A stretch of DNA of 64,000 nucleotides from Corylus avellana (GCF_901000735.1 NC_081551.1:15126906-15190905), one strand, 5' to 3'. Shown: positions 10,087-21,966, counted from the first letter of the stretch. Made by a program: numbers and translations. The notes: a model not told the origin generated them from the letters alone.

Positions 10087-11238
10087 TTACCTCAAAGTCA
10101 ACGAAGAAGAAGATGGCAATGCAGCTCCATTTCCAGGCTGCAGAGACCACTTGAGCAACCGGCCGGTGCAACCATCCTGCGAATTCTGCACCTTGGCTGC
10201 ATTATTCTCAAACAATTGGTCCCTCACCACATTATGCAGCCGGCTAAAGAGCTCATTCCTCAACGCATCGAAAGCCAAATCCAACCTCTCCACCATCTCC
10301 AGCGCGCTCTTGTTGTACATGAACAATCCGTAGTACAAATGAAAGCTGTCTCCGGCGGTGTTCTCCACCAAGTCCAAAAATTTCTCGTAACCCTTTGTGT
10401 TAATGGGCGTCGACTCCAAGCTCAGCATCTGCAGCACCCTGCCCACCGTGTGGGTGATGAACTGCGACCCCGCCGCGTGCTTGTCGTGCTCGGCGCAGCT
10501 CATCTCCACCATTTTGCAACCTTCTCTCGCGAAGACGTTGAGGAATTTCTCGCACCGGGAAATTTTGGGTTTTTCGTTGCCGATTCGAACTTTCTCGTAG
10601 ACAAAGAAGCGGCCGCTCCAGCTGTGCCTGGCGCTCTGGGGCCCGAACATTGGGTGCGAGCAAATCAAGTCGAAATCGGGGGGCAAAAGGTCGAGCAGGA
10701 GGTCTCTGGGGAACTCTTTGACGGAAAGAACGTCGACGAACAATGTACTGCGCTTGAATCGGTGGAGGGGGAGGGAGGAGAGGACCCGTTGGGTGGAAAT
10801 TATGGAGGTGCAGAGGAGGATGACTTCTGGGTGTTCTTCGCAGAGGTCGTGGGGGTCGGAGAAGAAGGAGACTCCGAGGGTCTTGGCGGTTTGGGAGTGG
10901 TCGGAGCGAGAGTGGGCGAGGACGGTGTGGCCTTGGCTGACCAGGGTTGTCGCCAGGAACTGCCCGAAGTTGCCGAAGCCGATGATGGCGATTTTGAGGT
11001 GCTGGCTACTCTGGAAATGGGCTGCCGCCAGCTTCGACTCATAGTCGAGCAGCTGGTGGGCGTCGACGGCTCGCACGCGGAAAGGTCGGCGGCGCCGAAG
11101 ACAGAAGTCGGCGGCGGCGTGTTTGGAAGGCAGAGAGTGGTGCAGAGGGCAGAGAGAACAGAGAGAGGGTTTGGGCGGTGGCGGTGGTGGTGAAAGTGAA
11201 GGTGAAGGGTGGCGGTTGAGAGGGGAGAAAGAGAGCAT
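10087..11238 (-). CDS. Arogenate dehydrogenase, single TyrA domain, plastid
   Basis: Single open frame of 383 residues: Ser/Pro-rich leader with an Arg stretch (transit peptide-like), NADP loop GFGNFG, HPMFGP, CAEHDKHAAGSQFITHT, and GYEKFLDLVENTAGDSF. It is very similar to the first domain of the gene at 4519-7105, including the last residues SSSSLTLR. Its stop codon is the TAA in AGGTAA, exactly the bases that form the splice donor in the other gene. Intron homology continues past it to about 9945, but no second-domain exon follows. It is therefore a tandem copy of exon 1 plus part of the intron. It looks intact and likely functional as a one-domain enzyme in tyrosine synthesis. Confidence 0.88.
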   Translation of the reverse strand: MLSFSPLNRHPSPSLSPPPPPPKPSLCSLCPLHHSLPSKHAAADFCLRRRRPFRVRAVDAHQLLDYESKLAAAHFQSSQHLKIAIIGFGNFGQFLATTLVSQGHTVLAHSRSDHSQTAKTLGVSFFSDPHDLCEEHPEVILLCTSIISTQRVLSSLPLHRFKRSTLFVDVLSVKEFPRDLLLDLLPPDFDLICSHPMFGPQSARHSWSGRFFVYEKVRIGNEKPKISRCEKFLNVFAREGCKMVEMSCAEHDKHAAGSQFITHTVGRVLQMLSLESTPINTKGYEKFLDLVENTAGDSFHLYYGLFMYNKSALEMVERLDLAFDALRNELFSRLHNVVRDQLFENNAAKVQNSQDGCTGRLLKWSLQPGNGAALPSSSSLTLR

Positions 11239-11402
11239 TGTGGTGTTTAATATCTCAGGGGAAAAGGGTGTTAGGTTCTGAGACTTCTAAGCCCAACAGA
11301 GGGAGAATCAAAGCAAGCTCTTGCGTCTTCCAAGTTCCTACAACTACAAGGTGGCTCCATTGCATTTCATGGAACCAACGTGCTTCTTTTTTAATACAAA
11401 AA

Positions 11403-11789
11403 GGGAAATCACACTATACCCCCAAGTTTTGGGGCAATCTTCAATTTGACCTTTAATATTTCAATTTTTGCAATTCAACTCCTAAACTTCTAAATTTTTA
11501 CAATTCGACCAATGTTATCTTAAAATTCTTATATTGCTCCTAATTTTTTATAAAATTTTTTAAAAAAAATTAGCTGTGGCCATAGCCACCCCTTCACTAT
11601 TTAGCCATTTTTGCTCCCTCATTTTTTTTTTTTTATATAAAAAATTAGGGGGTAATATTGAAATTTTTGGATAAAATTGGTCGAATTGCAAAAATTTAGA
11701 AGTTTAGGGGGTGTATTGCAAAAATTGAAACATTAGAGATCGAATTGAAAATCACCCCAAACTTCGAAAGAGTAAAATGTAATTTTCCC
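11403..11789. mobile_element. Foldback MITE, about 387 bp, MULE-like ends
   Basis: Begins GGGAAATCACACTATACCCCC and ends with the inverted counterpart ...TTTTCCC. Arms of about 130 bp contain ATTTCAATTTTTGCAAT and CCTAAACTTCTAAATTTTT and their complements. The interior has a short GC-richer piece (tggccatagccacccc). Flanking 9-mers (atacaaaaa and ataaaaaat) are similar but not identical, so the target duplication is uncertain. Confidence 0.75.
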
Positions 11790-13250
11790 ATAAAAAATAA
11801 ATGCCAGATCAGCAAATGCGTGTTTGTTTCATAGGAAAAAAAAAATGAAGCTTCAAAGAAAATCTATTTACATGTTTTCTACATCATCAAACACGAATGA
11901 CGAATGGTTCCAAGATTTGCACGAAAAGGAAGAGGATTTTAGGTTGATGGAGAAGAGCCTGTTTTAGGACCTTATGAAAGTGATGGTTTTTCTTTGCCAC
12001 CTTTGTTTTTATGAGCTGGATGGTGCTTTCGGTTACGAGGAATAAATTCTAGGGTTAAACACTTGTGTTGTATACGTAATTTAATGTGAGATGATTAAAT
12101 GGGATCCTTAGTTTTAAAAAAATAGTATGGTAGGTGATGATGCTCATGAACAACTCATAAATGAAGTTGCTACTTTCGTTTCTATTTTGTCTAATTTTTG
12201 AACGGTGTTACTTGTCTCATATGCTTCACTACTTGTCTCATGATAGACGCAAGTACTTGATGGGTTGGGTCTACTTGATTTCATAAAATTGATAGGTCTA
12301 TTTGATGGATCGATAAGGATATATTTTGAAAGTTTCGATTAAACGGATATTTCGGTTAAAATCGGTTTGATTAATCAGGTAACCTTGAGCTTTTAATTGG
12401 CAAAAAAATTGATTGTTTTTGGGACTCAAATTGTATTTTGGGACTAAAATAGCTTATTGAACCAAACAAATTTTAAATGGGCCAATTAATTAACACAATA
12501 AGAGTTCATCATACATATGTTCTATTAAAAAAAAACCTAGCTAATGCCCTTGTAATCATCATTCTAGGAAAAAAAAAATTATTATTGGTTAATTCGGTTA
12601 ACTGAAGAAAAAAAATATTTATACTGATTAACCAAACAAAACCGACGTCGATATACAAATCTTTAACCAATTACCAACTGGCTTCTAGGAGTATGTTGTT
12701 AATCCTTGATTGACTGCACGTCACAAATACAAGGCTTAGAAGCTCGCCGAGCTACTCGGACGCCCAAGTTAGTTCAAACTTTTTGTGAGGGGTTAGGAAA
12801 GTATATCTAGTGTAGTGGTAAAAGAGAGTAAATTATTACCTGGTTCTGCTGTTACTTATACGTTTTGTCTTGTATCTTACGAGGTTGCCTTGGGTTCCGG
12901 GGCTCCCAACCCCACTTCAGATGCCATGTGGGTTGTCCTGCCCATGCAGTCTAGAGTCCCGACCCCCTCTCTTTCCAGGCACCCCATGTCCTATAACAGG
13001 AGCTTAGCTGGGCCTATCACTTCTCTCTTTCAAAGCTATCAATAAATTCATCAACAACAAGAAGATTACGATGCTTCTATCTTCGACCATCTTTTGTTGT
13101 CTCAACTCAGCCAACCACATTGCCATGTTCCACAACAATCTTTGCCAAGTCTAGTCAAGCATCGTGGTTTTTCATGGATCAGAGTTTGGCAGTGATTTTC
13201 GTTGTTTTTGCAAAGCGCATGAAAGAGAGAGATAGCTACATTTTGTCAAA
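11790..13250. other. Intergenic region with CGGTTAA-type repeats
   Basis: AT-rich. 12330-12680 contains many short variants of ggttaa/ttaacc and cggtt, as in subterminal regions of DNA transposons; similar sequence lies at 50490-50870. 12800-13110 is GC-richer with short frames, none recognised as a protein. Confidence 0.4.
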
Positions 13251-13695
13251 AACTAAAGCTCTATTTGTTTCGATGCAAAATGTTTTTTACAAAAAATTTT
13301 ATATATATATTACAATAGTCCTTGGCCGAGTCCAGGTCATGTCCCAACGGGGTCCTGGGCGAGTTCCAACTGAGTCCCAGTGGTGCCTCGGGTGAATCTT
13401 GAGCAGGTCCAGTTGTGTTTTAGCTAGGTCCAGACGATGGCCTATTGAAGTCTTATCAGAGTCCTGGTGACGTCTTGGCTGGGTCTATTGATTTGAGAAT
13501 GAAACGTACAAACTCAAAAAATGTTCTACGATTTTCAAAAGCGAAAACCAATTTTTCAAAAATTAAAGAAGAATTTTCAGTCAAACAGAAAAATATCTTC
13601 CGTTGACTATTATTTTACGTCGCGCCAAACGCCCTAAAATACGGAAAACGTTTTTCAGAAATCATTTTACGTCAAAACAAACGAAGGTAGAAAAT
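13250..13695. repeat. Inverted-repeat element with GGTCC-rich centre
   Basis: The right side (13540-13690) contains the string acgtaaaatgatttctgaaa in complement, and the left side has tttgtttcgatgcaaaatg. The centre (13318-13490) repeats gagtcc/ggtcc/gtcctgg variants. The organisation resembles the 8462-9137 element: AT-rich arms around a GC-rich motif array. Boundaries are approximate. Confidence 0.4.
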
Positions 13696-14040
13696 TATTA
13701 ATTAAATTATTTTAATAGAATACCGAAGAATTTAGATAAGCTGATGTTTGATGTTTTTGAAAAGTGACTAGCTAAAATATGAAAAGTAGTGCATCTTTAA
13801 TTATTTTAGTTAGAAATTTAGAGAAGTGTAGGTGAATGACCTAATGTGGCTTTGCATTGTTTTTTCAGGACTTGTATGTGCCTCACTCAATCGATGCAAA
13901 AAGATTAGGCTTTAGATGTTTATTACGTTGGCTTCGGTGGATAATTAGGACCCTTGAACTATAGATTAAGCCATCTTGTGGCCTTAACTTTTCATTTAAT
14001 TTCTGTTGTCATAAGCCTAGTCTATTATTCATTCACATTA

Positions 14041-14130
14041 AAAAAATAAGAGATTAGACAATATCTAAGCACATAATTAGTTATGGAAATTGCATAGTAA
14101 GAATTAAGGCCAAGTATTCCATTCTTTATT
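14041..14130. repeat. Left arm (first part) of an old foldback element
   Basis: This segment, continued after the insertions at 36223-36255, 36753-36824 and 37772 onward, is the inverted counterpart of 38375-38700. Shared strings include gagattagacaatatc, attagttatgg, and attccattctttatt on this side and their complements on the other. It is the outermost recognisable layer of the nested stack. Confidence 0.7.
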
Positions 14131-15000
14131 GGGAAAAATATAATTTAGTCTCCTAACTGTCAGTCATTTTCATTTTAGCCCTCTAATGTTCAAAAAGTGA
14201 TCAAGTAGCCCCCAAACTACCAAAAAGTTACAATATGGCCACTCCGTTAGTCAACACTGTCAAATTGGATGAAAAATGCAAAACGACGTCGTTTTTTAAG
14301 CTTAAGTTACTAAAATGCCATTTTGAAAAAAAAAAAAAAATTTAAAAATTGATTTTCACCCACCTAATATTCGCTTTCACTTATATAACTCGTCGACCTA
14401 CCACCTCTCCATCAACTCCTCCACCGAACAACGATTCTCTACCTTCACCGACACTGTCAAGCGGAAGTGGAAGAATCCGACCATTACAATGCTTTTGTCG
14501 ATATGGGTTGGCGGAGAATTCTCTTCGACCTTCTTTTCAATGATAAACCAGTCTTCTTACAGAAATTCTTTCATTCAATCTTTTATACGAACAGCTAGGC
14601 TTCATGGGTTCCATGGCCTAGACCGCTTTCTCTTTGGGGTTTTGCCAAGCAAAAGCTCCGATATGGCCAACTTAGCTACCCTTTTGAACGACTGGCGAGT
14701 TGCCGTGGATTCCGACGCAAGAAACTCTAGCAACAGAGGGCTGCTCTTGGTCATGGCCGGTGCCGGTAAATACTTGCCGGATTTGGGTAATTCAGAGAGT
14801 TACCCACTGGAGTCGATAAAGAGGAACTTGGATTGGGTGCATGTTACAGCGTACGATTATTACGTGCCAGAAAGGACCATGTCACGCACTTTCATGCGGC
14901 TCTGCATGGCCGATTGAATGGAGCTAATACTAATGACAGTATCCAAGAGTGGAAGAGAAGAGGTTTTCCATTGGGAAAGTTGGTTTTGGGTTTGCCCTTC

Positions 15001-15740
15001 TGTTGGGTCATGGATCAGCTCTTAAAGCCCAACGAGTCCTAAGCCCGATCTCAACAAGACAGCACACCCTACAAGGCCTCGGACAGCTTAATCCAAAGAG
15101 GTTTCAGAAACCGAGGAAGTCTTGGACATGAGTCTGAGACTTCTCCTATCAGTCACCGAACCCGAGACTCAACTCCTCGAGAGCAAAATAGTCAAGAGCT
15201 GAGGGTAGGCCAGTCATTTCACAACAAAAGCTCTCTAAAAAAAAGCTCTCTACATCTCACATTTAAAAAAGCTTTCTACAATATGGATAGCGGTCAACGT
15301 ACAAATTGTCCCTACATAAACGGGATAGGTAACCATTCAAATTCAAAAGGTTATCTGACTCGAACAAAAGCCTTATCACTTATCCCGGGATCTTACTGAG
15401 ATCACAAAGTGGTGAAAAATCCCTACCCTTATCAAATAACTGCGAAACATATATTGAGGGATAGGAATTCCGAGACGTACGGGAAACAAACTCCACTCCA
15501 TGCCTATAAATACAAGTCTCAACTTCAATCAAAGGTAAGCGCAATCTTGGCTCAGAAACGTTGATTGCTTATACACTCCTTCCTCACATTCTAACTTAGG
15601 CATCAGAGCTTCCCCGCCGGGACACCACCATAGGCTCTAATCCTGTTTTCTTTCTGTGTGTAGCCTGACGTATCCTCAAAGTTCTCAACATCCCCTGTAA
15701 GGCGTGCCATATCACCATCTCGAAAAACTGTGCATCAACA
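15001..15740 (+). repeat. 5' LTR of element C
   Basis: 740 bp, TGTTGGG...CAACA. It has a TATA box ctataaata at 15504-15512, followed by the presumptive R region. Bases 15254-15740 are repeated at 20187-20601 plus 35661-35737. The sequence just after the LTR (atttggaacagtctgtggga) looks like a mutated primer-binding region. No tRNA was assigned. Confidence 0.85.
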
Positions 15741-16294
15741 ATTTGGAACAGTCTGTGGGAATATCGTTCATTTAATCAATTCTCATCATCTATTACTCCG
15801 ATATGGTGACTACACGTTCCCATTCTCAACAAAAGTGTCAAGCCGACATACCCAGCTCGGCAATCGGAGTTCCTCCTAATCTAGCTGATTTTATGAAGCA
15901 GATAACTGATTCTATGAATGCCTTACAAAAGTAGAATGAAGATCTCGGCACCAGGCTTACAATCGCCAAAGGCCGAAACAGCTGGAGGGATCAAGAGCGG
16001 GCAGAAAAGCGAGCTAAAAAGCCTGAGGATAGGCGTGAGAAAGAGAAATGTGATGAGATCCGTCGAGGGAAGCAGATCCAGGGTCATTACCACGAAGATG
16101 ATATGAGTTCAGTTTAAGTCAGCCATCACACAACTGTCCAGAACGAAGAGTATTGCCAACAGACAAACCCTAAGAGGTCTCGTCATACGAGATCTCGACG
16201 GGAGCAATCTTGCCAAGAGGATCGTCGCAACAAAGGGCATAACGAAAGCAATGTTAATGCTAACCTGGAGGATCTCAAGAAGAAATATGAAGAG

Positions 16295-17345
16295 ATGGCT
16301 CGCGTGATGGCTAATGGCGAAGAGAAGTCCACTAGAGGGGAGCTCATGGAGAACACAAATCTGCCATTCACCACTCGGGTCATGAATTTTCCCCTACCTG
16401 ACAAGTTCAAGATGCCTCGAGTTAGTAACTATGATGGCACAGGAGATCCCACGAAGCATATGGAGAGTCTTCGCGCGCATTTTATCCTCCATGGCACCCC
16501 ATATGAGATTTCGTGCAGGGCCTTCCCCCTAACTTTGGCTGGAGTAGCCAAGGATTGGTTTGGAAGGTTCCCAGCCAATTCAGTAGATGACTTCAAAACT
16601 ATAGGGCGCCTCTTCTTAAGTCAATTCTTGGCTACCCGGAAGAGGAAGAAGAATTCGGCCTATTTACTCTCCCTTGTTCAAGGGAAGGATGAGTCATTGA
16701 AAGAATTCATGCTAAGATTCAACAAGGAGAAGCTAACGATTGAAAGCCTGAATGAGGAGACAATACTCGATGTTTTGATGCATGGAGTGAGGGCTGAGGG
16801 GCCGTTGATGGCTGAGCTAGCGAAAAGTTCCAAAAGTAGTGACTCTCAGCCAATTCATGAATAAGGCTAAGGAGTACATTAATCAAGAAGAAACTGTCAA
16901 GGCTCTCATGAAGTCTCAGCGAGAAGAAATCCAAGCTAAGGGTAGTGCTGGTAAGACAATACTAGCTAGCTTTGGAAAGAAAGAAGAGAAGAATGTGAAG
17001 AAGTCAGGGAAAAAGACAGCCCTATCGTATCCGAGGATGGATCCTCAGAAGCTGTAGAGCCCGAGGTTCACCCCATTGAATACTAGCATGACCGAGGTAT
17101 TCATGGAGATCAGGAGAGATCCTGCCTTCAAATGGCTGAGTAAGATGAAAGGTGACCCTAAAAGGCGCAACCCTAAAAAGTTTTGCGAGTATCACCGTGA
17201 CCATGGTCACTTAACCGAGGAGTGCATAACCCTAAGGCAAGAAATTGAAAACCACATCAAAAATGGGAAGTTGGTGAGATTCCTGGTAGATGAGCGAAAC
17301 CGAGGAAGAAACCTTCAAGAACCACCGTTATTCGAAGAAAACTGA
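16295..17345 (+). pseudogene. gag of element C, frameshifted
   Basis: Capsid-type Retrotrans_gag domain in 16295-16864: PRVSNYDGTGDPTKHMESLR, GVAKDWFGRFP, and KDESLKEFMLRFNKEKL. A frameshift near 16840 moves the continuation (MNKAKEYINQEE) to another frame ending at 17057. A third piece, 17076-17345, holds the nucleocapsid-like FCEYHRDHGHLTEEC. Structural protein of the retrotransposon particle. Not functional as it stands. Confidence 0.8.
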
Positions 17346-17706
17346 GAAGCCCTTAGAAATCGAGAAGTGAGGCCGAGGGATGATCGGTATTTCGAGCCGA
17401 TACCTAATTAGCAGGCAGAACCAAGACACGATCGTAATGCTCATCCACCTCGACATCAAGACGTAGTGAGAGAGATCCACACTATCTCAGGGGGGAATAG
17501 CTGGAGTAGGAAGATCCAGTTCATCTAGAAAGACTTATGCAAGAAAAGCGTAGATTGAAGATGAAGTTTTGTCTGTAGAGAGACCTCCAAAGATTGCGAA
17601 GAAAGATTTAATGGCTATGTTCTTCTCTGAAGAAGACGCCAATGGGGTCATGATCCCCTATGATGATGCGTTGGTAGTAATGCTGACGGTGGCCAACCAT
17701 TATATC

Positions 17707-18048
17707 CACTGAATCTTAGTGGATAATGGCAGTTCGGCTGACATTTTGTATTGGTCAGTCTTCAAGCAGATGGGTGTTGACCGTGATAGGATCCAACCAT
17801 TTGATTCGTTGTTCGTAGGATTTGCAGAAGAGCAAGTCCAACCGATAGGACTCATATCTCTCTTGGTCATTACAAGGACAGATCCCAAGCAATCTACGAC
17901 CATGGTGGATTTCTTAGTGGTCGATCGACCATCTGCTGACAATGCAATCATTGGTCGACCATCCCTCAAAAATTTGAAGGCTGTAACTTCAACTTACCAT
18001 CTGATGATGAAGTTCCCTACGGAAGAACGGGTCAGAGAAGTGAAGTGA
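17707..18048 (+). pseudogene. Retropepsin (protease) of element C
   Basis: Active-site motif LVDNGSSADILY, then FLVVDRPSADNAIIGRPSL, typical of the gypsy aspartic protease, which cleaves the polyprotein. An in-frame TGA precedes the motif at 17710 where CGA (Arg) is expected, and TGA follows KPTEERVREVK. The polyprotein frame is broken on both sides. Confidence 0.75.
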
Positions 18049-18369
18049 GATCAAACCGCAGTGAGGAAATGTTATAACATTTCCCTCAAGAAGAACTCAG
18101 ATCTGGTTCCATTTACAATCGGCACGATGGGTAGCAGAAGCAAAGACCCCCCTAAAGGGGAACCGGTCGAGCCATTAGAAGTGGTGAGACTGGAGGAAGG
18201 CAAAGTTGTGAAGATCGGAACACAACTCACCTAAGAAATCCGAGACGCTCTCGTAACTTTTCTTCGAGAAAACCTGGAGGTATTTGCATAGACTCATGAA
18301 GACATGCCGAGAATTAGTCCCGATGACATTCTCCATCAGCTCAATGTAAATCTGAGCATGAAGCCAGTG

Positions 18370-19641
18370 AAGCAAAAGCGAAGGAAGTTTACTCCAGAGC
18401 AGAATATGGCCATAGCCGAGGAGGTAGAGAAGCTACTCAAGGCTCGGTTTATAGAAAAAGCATATTATCCCGACTAGTTGGCCAATGTCGTGATGGTCAA
18501 AAAATCCAACTGGAAGTAGAGAATGTTCGTGGACTTCACAGACCTCAATAAAGCGTACCCAAAAGACAGCTTTCCTCTACCACGTATCGATGCGTTGGTA
18601 GATTTGACTGGTGGATACAACCTGTTGAGCTTTATGGATGCTTTCTCTGGTTACAACCAAATCTACATGCATCCAGAAGATCGCAAGAAGACCGCGTTTA
18701 TAACTGACCGAGGCTTGTACTGCTACAAAGTCATGCCCTTTGGTCTGAAGAACGCAGGAGCGACATATCAGAGGCTGGTCAATAAAATGTTCCGAGACCA
18801 AATCAGACGCAATATGGAGGTCTACGTTGATGACATGCTGGTCAAGAGTGTGCTACCACAAGACCATGTAAATGACCTGCATGAGACATTTAAAACATTG
18901 AAGCAATACAAAATGAAGTTAAATCCCGCGAAGTGTGCATTTGGAGTCTTGTCGGGAAAATTTCTCAGTTATATGGTGTCAAACCGAGGAATAAAAGCTA
19001 ACCCTGAGAAGATCCAGGCAGTCCTAGATATGCAATCCCCTAAAAATATGAAACAACTTCAACAGTTGACAGGTAGGATCACAGCGTTGAACCGATTCAT
19101 TTCTCGGTCAACCGATAAGTGTTTTCCATTCTTCAAAATCTTAAGAAAATCATTTGAGTGGTCTGAAGAGTGTGAAGAGGCCTTTGAGCAATTGAAGAAA
19201 TATCTGGTAAGTCCACCCCTGTTAAGCAAAACTATTCCTAGAGAAGCACTATATTTATGCTTAGTTGTCTTCCTAACAGTGGTTAGTGCAGCCCTTATCC
19301 AAGAAGAAAACGGCATACAAAAGCCAGTTTTTTTTTTTATTAGCAGATCATTGAGAGGAGTTGAGGAGCGGTACCCTCAAATGGAGAACTTGGCATTTAC
19401 GCTAACTATTGTGTCCAGAAAGCTCCGCCCATATTTTCAAGCTCACACTATAAGAGTCTTGACCGAGTATCCATTAAAGAAAGTACTCAGGAAGTTAGAT
19501 CTGTCTGGCAGATTAGCTAACTGGGCAATCAAACTCGGAGAATTTGATATTGAGTTCCTCCCAAGGAACACTATCAAAGGGCAGGTACTGGCTGATTTCT
19601 TAGCAGAATTCAGCAATTTACCTACCACCCAAGAATGGTAG
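18370..19641 (+). pseudogene. Reverse transcriptase and RNase H of element C
   Basis: Reading continues from RRKFTPEQN through two in-frame TAG codons (18475-18477 and 18520-18522, both where Trp TGG is expected) into an open frame 18523-19641. RT motifs are MFVDFTDLNKAYPKDSFPLP, GYNQIYMHPEDRKKTAF, MPFGLKNAGATYQRLVNKMF and the catalytic YVDD (18823-18834). RNase H-type sequence follows: YLCLVVFLTVVSAALIQEE, then LAFTLTIVSRKLRPYFQAH. Enzyme for copying RNA to DNA, inactivated by the stops. Confidence 0.85.
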
Positions 19642-19653
19642 GGAGACGAGACA

Positions 19654-20181
19654 TGGGTAGTCTATGTGGATGGGTCCTCAACCAGGAAGAATAGTGGGGC
19701 CGGTGTAGTATTAATCACTCCAGAGGGGGAGGAGTTATGTAGCTCCTTGAGATTGGAATTCAAGACTACTAACAACGAGGCCGAGTACGAGGCAGTCTTA
19801 ATAGGACTCGGCTTAGCTCGTGAGATGGGAGTTGAGTTCGTCGAGTTACGAAGCGATTCGCAGGTAATTGTCAGACATATCTGAGCAGAGTTCGAAGCCA
19901 AAGGAGATAAAATGAAGTAGTACTTATCAAAAGTACAGGATTTGCATAATTCTTTCAAAAAATTCTGTATTATAAAGATCCCGAGAGAAGAGAATGAAAG
20001 AGTGGACCAGCTAGCTCGGATAGCGTCGACAACCACTAAAGACATGGAAGAACCTGAAGAACCCATCCAAACTTTAACACAACCTGCCATAACCGAAGCG
20101 GTCTCGGTCTCAGTTACCGAGACTATACCCGAATGGCAAAGGAGCATAATGGAGTATAACCCATCCAAACTCTACAAGTGA
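19654..20181 (+). pseudogene. Second (plant-type) RNase H of element C
   Basis: WVVYVDGSSTRKNSGAGVVL, then TTNNEAEYEAVLIGLGLARE and LRSDSQVIVRHI give the RNase H residues D, E, D. A TGA (CGA or GGA expected) follows at 19882-19884 and a TAG at 19918-19920. The C-terminal part with REENERVDQLARIAS continues to 20181. Presence of this extra RNase H after the RT-linked one is characteristic of Tat elements. No integrase follows. Confidence 0.8.
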
Positions 20182-20186
20182 TCATT

Positions 20187-20601
20187 ATCTCACATTTAAA
20201 AAAGCTTTCTACAAAATGGATAGCGGTCAACATACAAATTGTCCCTACATAAACGGAATAGATAACCATTCAAATTCAAAAGGTTATCTGACTCAAACAA
20301 AAGCCTTATCACTTATCCCGGGATCTTAGGTTACTAAGATCACAAAGTGGTGAAGAATCCTTACCCTTATCAAATAACTGGGAAACAGGTATTGAGGGAT
20401 AGGAATCCCGAAACGTACGGGAAACAAACTCTACTCCATGCCTATAAATACAAGTCTCAACTTCAATCGAAGGTAAGCGCAATCTTGGCTCAGAAACTTT
20501 GATTGCTTATACACTCATTTCTCACATTCTAACTTAGGCATCGGAGCATCGCTGCCGGGACACCACCGGAGGCTCTAATCCTGTTTTCTTTCTATATGTA
20601 G
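20187..20601 (+). repeat. 3' LTR of element C, first part
   Basis: Matches 15254 onward of the 5' LTR with scattered differences, including the TATA box cctataaata near 20441-20450. The first about 253 bp of the LTR are absent because of the internal deletion. It continues at 35661-35737 beyond element A. The last five bases (tgtag, 20597-20601) are the target site of A. Confidence 0.85.
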
Positions 20602-21951
20602 TGTTGTTCACAATTACCTACCTAAATTAATAGGAAAATAACTGGATGTTTTACCCGCAAGTGCACGAGGTCAATATAGTAGTATAGTGTGCAAATACGG
20701 GGTCATTCCCACTAAGACTGCTGAAACTTGTCTAAAATTAATTCCCAAAGTGAAATAAAACAAGAGATTGGATTTAAATTGATAATGATAAAATGGTAGG
20801 GCTTTCATATCCACCACTAATTATATTTAGCTAATATATCAATATGCCAATGTTTTGATCATGTTATGAATATCTAATGTTTGTCAACCTAAGGGCATTG
20901 GTGTCTACTCCTTAAGCTATTGATTTTCCTAAGCAACGAATTAGGCATGGGTGTCTACTCTAATTATTTTCTTTCTTAAAGGATTTAGCATGGGTGTCTA
21001 CTAAGTTGTTCTTTAAGAAAGTATAAAACTGTGGAAATCGAAAAACACATGAGACCTAGGGCATGGGTGTCTACTCCCGATTCCCCATGTTGATTAACCC
21101 AAGAATCCGGTGTGAATATCTTTTGTTACTTATGTTAAACCCAGGACTCGTTGATCCAAATTGATTTAACTAACTAGTCCATACCACATGCACATGTTGA
21201 TCAGGCACACACACATGAGGAATTCATGAAACTAGATATTAATCAAGAGACATCATAACAAGATCATCACAAAGGCGCCAATATTGAATATTAACAAAAC
21301 ATAACTAAGGCTTCAATCTAGCCCTACTAAATAAATTAGTTACGCATCGAGTTGATGTTAAACATCTTCATAAAAGAAAGAAAGGAAAACAATAAAACTG
21401 AAACTTGAACTTGAAGAGCTCCAATTCTTCTCCTTACAAAGCATACATATTCTAGAGGCTTAAGGGTCTATTAATAGGCTTCAGAAGTCCTTGACAAACT
21501 AGTAAACCTAGGAATTTCGTAGGGTTTCAAAACCTATTACAATTGAGAGTTGGAAAACCCAAATATGGAAAGAATGACACTCTGGCCGCAGCTCGATGTG
21601 TCTCTTGCGCACGGGTGCGATCGATCGCAACCCTTGTGCGCTCGATCGCAGGGCTGCAATCGGGCCTCTTCTACTGTGTGCTCGATTGCTGGTTGCCTAC
21701 TTCGTGTTGTGTCTTCTCAGGTACTGCACTGGATCGCAGGTAACCTATGATCGATTACAGTGTTAGGGGCTCCCATTTTTCCCATATTCTCTCTTTGAGC
21801 CCAAATCTTCCAGATTTACTTCATTTTCTTCCAAAAGCCTACAAAAATATGGAAAACACAAAAAAGAATTAAAATGACCTAATTAACTAAAACCAAATGA
21901 TTAAAACATGCAAGTTAAGGGCTGAAAATATGAATATTTTAGCATTTAACA
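20602..21951 (-). repeat. 3' LTR of element A
   Basis: 1350 bp, direct repeat of 34309-35655. On the minus strand it starts TGTTAAATGC and ends GTGAACAACA. The TATA-like box ctattaatag at 21469-21478 is changed from ctatttatag in the other LTR. A block with several copies of a TGCGCTCGATCGCA-type motif lies at 21616-21738, upstream of it. The phrase 'gcatgggtgtctact' recurs four times between 20900 and 21080. Confidence 0.9.
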
Positions 21952-21966
21952 CACCCCCAAACTTAC
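21952..21966 (-). promoter_or_regulatory. Polypurine tract of element A
   Basis: On the minus strand GTAAGTTTGGGGGTG lies directly 5' of the 3' LTR start TGTTAAATG. This is the position and composition of a plus-strand primer. Very similar G-runs recur inside A (about 23136 and 23242) and B. Confidence 0.7.

Noticed and set aside
10216..11193. Open frame of 325 codons on the + strand
   Set aside because: Lies antisense to the arogenate dehydrogenase exon. The frame stays open because of the GC-rich codon use of the real gene, and the paralogue has a matching but broken shadow.
18523..19641. Functional reverse transcriptase gene
   Set aside because: The frame is open by chance after a nonsense mutation. 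Upstream RT motifs are interrupted by two TAG codons, gag is frameshifted and integrase is missing.
20900..21080. CRISPR-like or satellite array from the repeated phrase 'gcatgggtgtctact'
   Set aside because: Only four copies with irregular spacing inside an LTR, and the same pattern occurs in the other LTR of A. It is part of the element.
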